Below, in pieces: positions 61,169 through 64,000 of a stretch of DNA of 64,000 nt. The position numbers and the translations under genes were made by a program. Position 1 is the first letter of the stretch; the number at the start of each line of letters is the position of its first letter. Below the pieces are notes generated by a model. It worked only from the letters and a program-made list of their open reading frames with translations, made no database searches and was not told the origin of the DNA. The stretch covers positions 930,001 to 994,000 of the forward strand of contig NZ_JAMBOQ010000001.1 of assembly GCF_023715685.1 (NCBI RefSeq), given 5' to 3'. This stretch comes from Priestia aryabhattai. GTDB taxonomy: Bacteria; Bacillota; Bacilli; Bacillales; Bacillaceae_H.

Positions 61169-61931
61169 ATTCATCACCTACGCGACGAATCTTAATATCA
61201 CTTAATAATTCATTGATAACATGACCGCCCATAATTAATCCTGCTACAGATGGAACAAAAGCATTAGAAGATGGGGGCATTTTCGCTTTGCGAATTTGCG
61301 CTTGATCATTTCCTACTTCTTTGCGAACTTCTTCGCGAATAACGATTGGACGTTCATCAGAAAAAACGACGTTAATTCCTTTGCGAATTCCTTCTTTACG
61401 CAGACGAGTGCGAACCACTTTTGCAATCGGATCTGTATGTGTCTTTGAAATGTCTGCAATTTTAAAACGTGTGGGATCCATTTTATTCGCAGCACCCATA
61501 CTTGAAATAATCGGAATATCACGTTTTAAACATTCTTTCATTAAATGAATTTTATACGAAATCGTATCGGATGCATCCACTACAAAGTCCGGTTTATAAC
61601 TAAAGAACTCTTCATACGTTTCTTCCGTATAAAACATTTGAAGAGAAACGACGTCACAGTCTGGGTTAATATCTAAAATACGCTTTTTCATTAATTCTGT
61701 CTTGGGCTGACCTACCGTAGAAAGCAGCGCGTGAATTTGACGATTTACGTTCGTAATATCAACATCGTCTTTATCTACAAGAATTAAACGCCCTACTCCT
61801 GACCGGGCCAAAGCCTCAGCAGAAAATGACCCTACTCCCCCTATCCCTAAGATAGCAACTGTGCTGCCTTTTAAAGTAGCTAGCCCTTCTTTTCCTATCG
61901 CCAGTTCATTACGCGAAAACTGATGCAACAT
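61167..61931 (-). CDS. tcdA: tRNA t6A37 dehydratase TcdA
   Basis: An E1/ThiF-like enzyme of 254 residues that cyclises t6A37 to ct6A in ANN-decoding tRNAs, using ATP. The adenylate-binding motif is AILGIGGVGSFSAEALAR, with VDKDDVDITNVNRQ and DASDTISYK. The ATG at 61931 follows GAGGAG; more upstream codons are open but unlikely. It is yrvM in B. subtilis, next to aspS. MtaB, elsewhere in this window, acts on the same nucleoside. Confidence 0.94.
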   Translation of the reverse strand: MLHQFSRNELAIGKEGLATLKGSTVAILGIGGVGSFSAEALARSGVGRLILVDKDDVDITNVNRQIHALLSTVGQPKTELMKKRILDINPDCDVVSLQMFYTEETYEEFFSYKPDFVVDASDTISYKIHLMKECLKRDIPIISSMGAANKMDPTRFKIADISKTHTDPIAKVVRTRLRKEGIRKGINVVFSDERPIVIREEVRKEVGNDQAQIRKAKMPPSSNAFVPSVAGLIMGGHVINELLSDIKIRRVGDE

Positions 61932-62045
61932 TTTAAAACACTCCTCTATTAAATACACCATGGTGTATGAATAATTCAAATAAACAACGAAATTGACTAT
62001 ACCATATTTTTAGCAAAACGAACATGAGCATTCGTTATTTATCCA

Positions 62046-62284
62046 TAAAAAAACTCTATGCAAATAATTACATAGAGGATTTCTTATATGTACGCTAGTC
62101 CCGATTGTGCCGTCTCGAGTGCCTTCGTTTTGAACCCGCTCTCGGCAGGTGGGTGCTCTGCTTTAACCATTGTAAGTCCTCGAGATGAGGCATGTACGCT
62201 CGTTAAAAACTCCGAGCTCCCAAGCAAAAAATTGTTCGGTCAAAACTGGATTAAGGACGAACACATCAGGACTATTTAGTTCTT
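62046..62284 (-). ncRNA. bsrA: 6S RNA (6S-1, BsrA type)
   Basis: Between aspS and tcdA, where B. subtilis has bsrA, the minus strand carries a 5' end with AGTCCTGATGTGTT, as in 6S-1. Long complementary arms (e.g. GACTAGCGTACAT and ATGTACGCTAGTC-like segments) follow, and a terminator CTCTATG/CATAGAG with seven T residues (62077-62047). A promoter TTGCAA (62319-62314), 17 bases, TAAGAT (62296-62291) sets the start near 62284. 6S RNA binds sigma-A RNA polymerase and lowers its activity in stationary phase. The exact 5' end, which is trimmed in B. subtilis, is not fixed by sequence. Confidence 0.9.
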
Positions 62285-62332
62285 GAAAGTATCTTATCAC
62301 AGAAAAAATCACTTTGCAATTAATAAGTAAAA

Positions 62333-62376
62333 CAAAAAAAATCGAGTCTGTCATGTTCAGGTGACAGGCTCGATTT
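62333..62376 (-). terminator. Terminator of aspS
   Basis: A 15-bp stem, AAATCGAGCCTGTCA with one mismatch to its complement, has an 8-base loop and ends in a run of T, 19 bases past the aspS stop. It separates aspS from 6S RNA. Confidence 0.85.
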
Positions 62377-62394
62377 AACAGACAGTTCAATCGA

Positions 62395-64000
62395 TTATGC
62401 TTCTGTTTTTTGCTTTTTTATCTGCAAATGTAACTCGTCTAATTGCGCTTCACTTACTTCACCAGGTGCGTTTGTTAATAGACAACTTGCACTTGCTGTT
62501 TTAGGGAAGGCAATTGTATCACGCAAGTTTGTGCGTCCTGCTAGAAGCATAACTAAACGGTCAAGACCTAACGCAATTCCACCGTGAGGAGGAGTACCGT
62601 ATTCAAATGCTTCGAGTAAGAAACCGAACTGCTCATATGCTTCTTCTAATGTAAATCCAAGCGTTTTAAACATTTTTTCTTGAATATCACGCTCATAAAT
62701 ACGTAGAGATCCTCCGCCAAGTTCGTAACCATTCAATACTAAGTCATATGCTTGTGCACGAACTTGCCCAGGATCGCTCTCTAACATTGGTAAATCTTCA
62801 CGAACTGGCATTGTGAATGGATGATGAGCCGCGTAGTAACGGTTGTCTTCTTCGTCATGCTCAAGAAGAGGCCAATCTGTTACCCATAGGAAGTTAAATT
62901 TCGTTTCATCAATAATTCCTTGTTCTTTTGCAAGCTTTAGACGAAGAGCGCCAAGCGCATCTGCTACAACTGACTTTTTATCAGCTACAAATAAAAGTAA
63001 ATCTCCTTCTTCTGTTTGAAGAGCTTCAGCAAATTGTTTTTGCTCATCTTCATTAAAGAATTTTGCAATTGGTCCTTTTAAGCCGTCTGCTTCAACTTTC
63101 AGCCATGCTAATCCTTTAGCTCCGTAAATTTTCACGAATTCTGTTAAGGCATCAATATCTTTACGTGAATAGCTAGACGCGGCACCTTTTACGTTAATCG
63201 CTTTTACTTCTCCGCCGTTTTCAACTGCTGCGCTAAATACTTTGAACCCGCAGTCTTTTACAAGCTCTGATAAGTTAACTAGTTCCATTTCAAAACGTGT
63301 ATCCGGCTTATCTGAACCGTAGCGACTCATCGCTTCATCATATGACATCCGTGGGAAAGGAGTCGTTACATCTAAATCTTTTACACGCTTCATTACTTTA
63401 GACATCATTTCTTCTGTCATTGTCATGATGTCCTCTTGAGATAAAAATGATGTTTCAATATCGATTTGAGTGAATTCAGGCTGACGATCTGCACGCAAGT
63501 CCTCATCACGGAAGCAGCGAGCAATTTGATAATAACGCTCAACTCCGCTTACCATTAGCAGCTGCTTAAAGATTTGCGGTGATTGAGGAAGAGCATAAAA
63601 TTCACCTTCGTGCACGCGGCTTGGCACAAGATAATCACGTGCGCCTTCTGGCGTGCTTTTCGTTAAAATAGGTGTTTCAACATCTAAAAAGTCATTTTGA
63701 TCTAAGAAGTCACGAATTGTTTTTGTAATGTCATTGCGCATTTTAAGCGTATTGAACATTTCAGAACGTCGAAGGTCTAAATAACGATATTTTAATCGAA
63801 CATCTTCTGATACTTCCGTTTGATCCGCAATTGCAAAAGGAGGTGTTTTGGCTTTGTTTAACACCGTAATCTGCTCAGCGTGAACTTCAATTTTACCTGT
63901 TTTTAAGTTCGGATTAACGGTTCCCTCTTCACGAGCTACCACAGTTCCTTGCACTTCTAGTACGAACTCATTACGTACATCTTCAGCAATTTTTAGCGCT
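62395..64000 (-). CDS. aspS: Aspartyl-tRNA synthetase (5' end cut)
   Basis: Charges tRNA-Asp. 534 residues are visible; the frame is open to the right edge, so roughly 55 N-terminal residues (the start of the OB-fold anticodon domain) lie outside. Class II motif 2 is [16 protein letters not shown], motif 3 [12 protein letters not shown], and the bacterial GAD insertion is present between them. The open frame begins with [14 protein letters not shown], so the gene is not truncated biologically. The ATG-like start at 63954 is internal. Confidence 0.97.
   Translation of the reverse strand, partial: ALKIAEDVRNEFVLEVQGTVVAREEGTVNPNLKTGKIEVHAEQITVLNKAKTPPFAIADQTEVSEDVRLKYRYLDLRRSEMFNTLKMRNDITKTIRDFLDQNDFLDVETPILTKSTPEGARDYLVPSRVHEGEFYALPQSPQIFKQLLMVSGVERYYQIARCFRDEDLRADRQPEFTQIDIETSFLSQEDIMTMTEEMMSKVMKRVKDLDVTTPFPRMSYDEAMSRYGSDKPDTRFEMELVNLSELVKDCGFKVFSAAVENGGEVKAINVKGAASSYSRKDIDALTEFVKIYGAKGLAWLKVEADGLKGPIAKFFNEDEQKQFAEALQTEEGDLLLFVADKKSVVADALGALRLKLAKEQGIIDETKFNFLWVTDWPLLEHDEEDNRYYAAHHPFTMPVREDLPMLESDPGQVRAQAYDLVLNGYELGGGSLRIYERDIQEKMFKTLGFTLEEAYEQFGFLLEAFEYGTPPHGGIALGLDRLVMLLAGRTNLRDTIAFPKTASASCLLTNAPGEVSEAQLDELHLQIKKQKTEA

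Noticed and set aside
62088..62279. A 63-codon plus-strand frame and a 75-codon minus-strand frame across 6S RNA
   Set aside because: The region is explained by a structured RNA; the frames have no ribosome-binding site.

Overview
The window is chromosomal core sequence from a low-GC, spore-forming Bacillaceae bacterium. Gene order follows the Bacillus subtilis yqeZ-to-aspS region closely. The spore protease GPR looks like the Bacillus (Priestia) megaterium enzyme as I remember it, so Priestia megaterium or a close relative is the best guess; I made no database comparison. There are no rRNA or tRNA genes, insertion sequences, phage genes or CRISPR arrays. Most genes are on the minus strand. 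Plus-strand genes are rpsT, yqzM, comER, sda, pssA, sigK, yrzA and rarA.

Layout by falling coordinate on the minus strand, i.e. in the direction of transcription: aspS (5' end cut at the right edge), 6S RNA, tcdA, a phosphate-uptake cluster pstS-pstC-pstA without pstB, then rarA on the plus strand. Next come the sulfur and tRNA-thiolation block cymR-nifS-mnmA, yrrB, recD2, yrzR, yrzQ and a permease. alaS follows behind an Ala T-box, then ireB-ruvX-yrzB, mltG, and the tRNA wobble-uridine genes trmR-trhP1-trhP2 with udk. After these are greA, an isochorismatase-like hydrolase, pbpI, yrrS, and the methionine-to-cysteine operon yrrT-mtnN-mccA-mccB-yrhC.

The middle (26.8-30.8 kb) is a sporulation and membrane-lipid island. 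It has sda with a DnaA-box cluster, divergent psd and pssA, a tiny sporulation-type membrane peptide, an uninterrupted sigK, and several very small ORFs around yrzI. Left of it are yqeG-yqeH-aroE-yhbY-nadD-yqeK-rsfS-yqeM and the late competence cluster comER / comEA-comEB-comEC. Then come yqzM, holA, rpsT, gpr, yqxA, lepA and hemW. The heat-shock operon hrcA-grpE-dnaK-dnaJ-prmA-rsmE-mtaB follows behind a perfect CIRCE operator, then rpsU, yqeY and a partial nfeD-type gene at the left edge.

Functional themes are ribosome assembly and silencing (lepA, yqeH, yhbY, rsfS, prmA, rsmE), tRNA modification (mtaB, tcdA, mnmA, trhP1/2, trmR), sulfur amino-acid control (cymR with mccAB) and sporulation checkpoints (sda, sigK, gpr). 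I see no clearly novel multi-gene system. The points most worth checking are the pst cluster without an ATPase, the absence of spoIIP between gpr and yqxA, three very small ORFs with good ribosome-binding sites or family matches near sigK/yrzI, a perfect Spo0A box beside the sda DnaA boxes, and several leader or intercistronic hairpins (cymR, mccA, mltG, dnaK-dnaJ, comEB-comEC).
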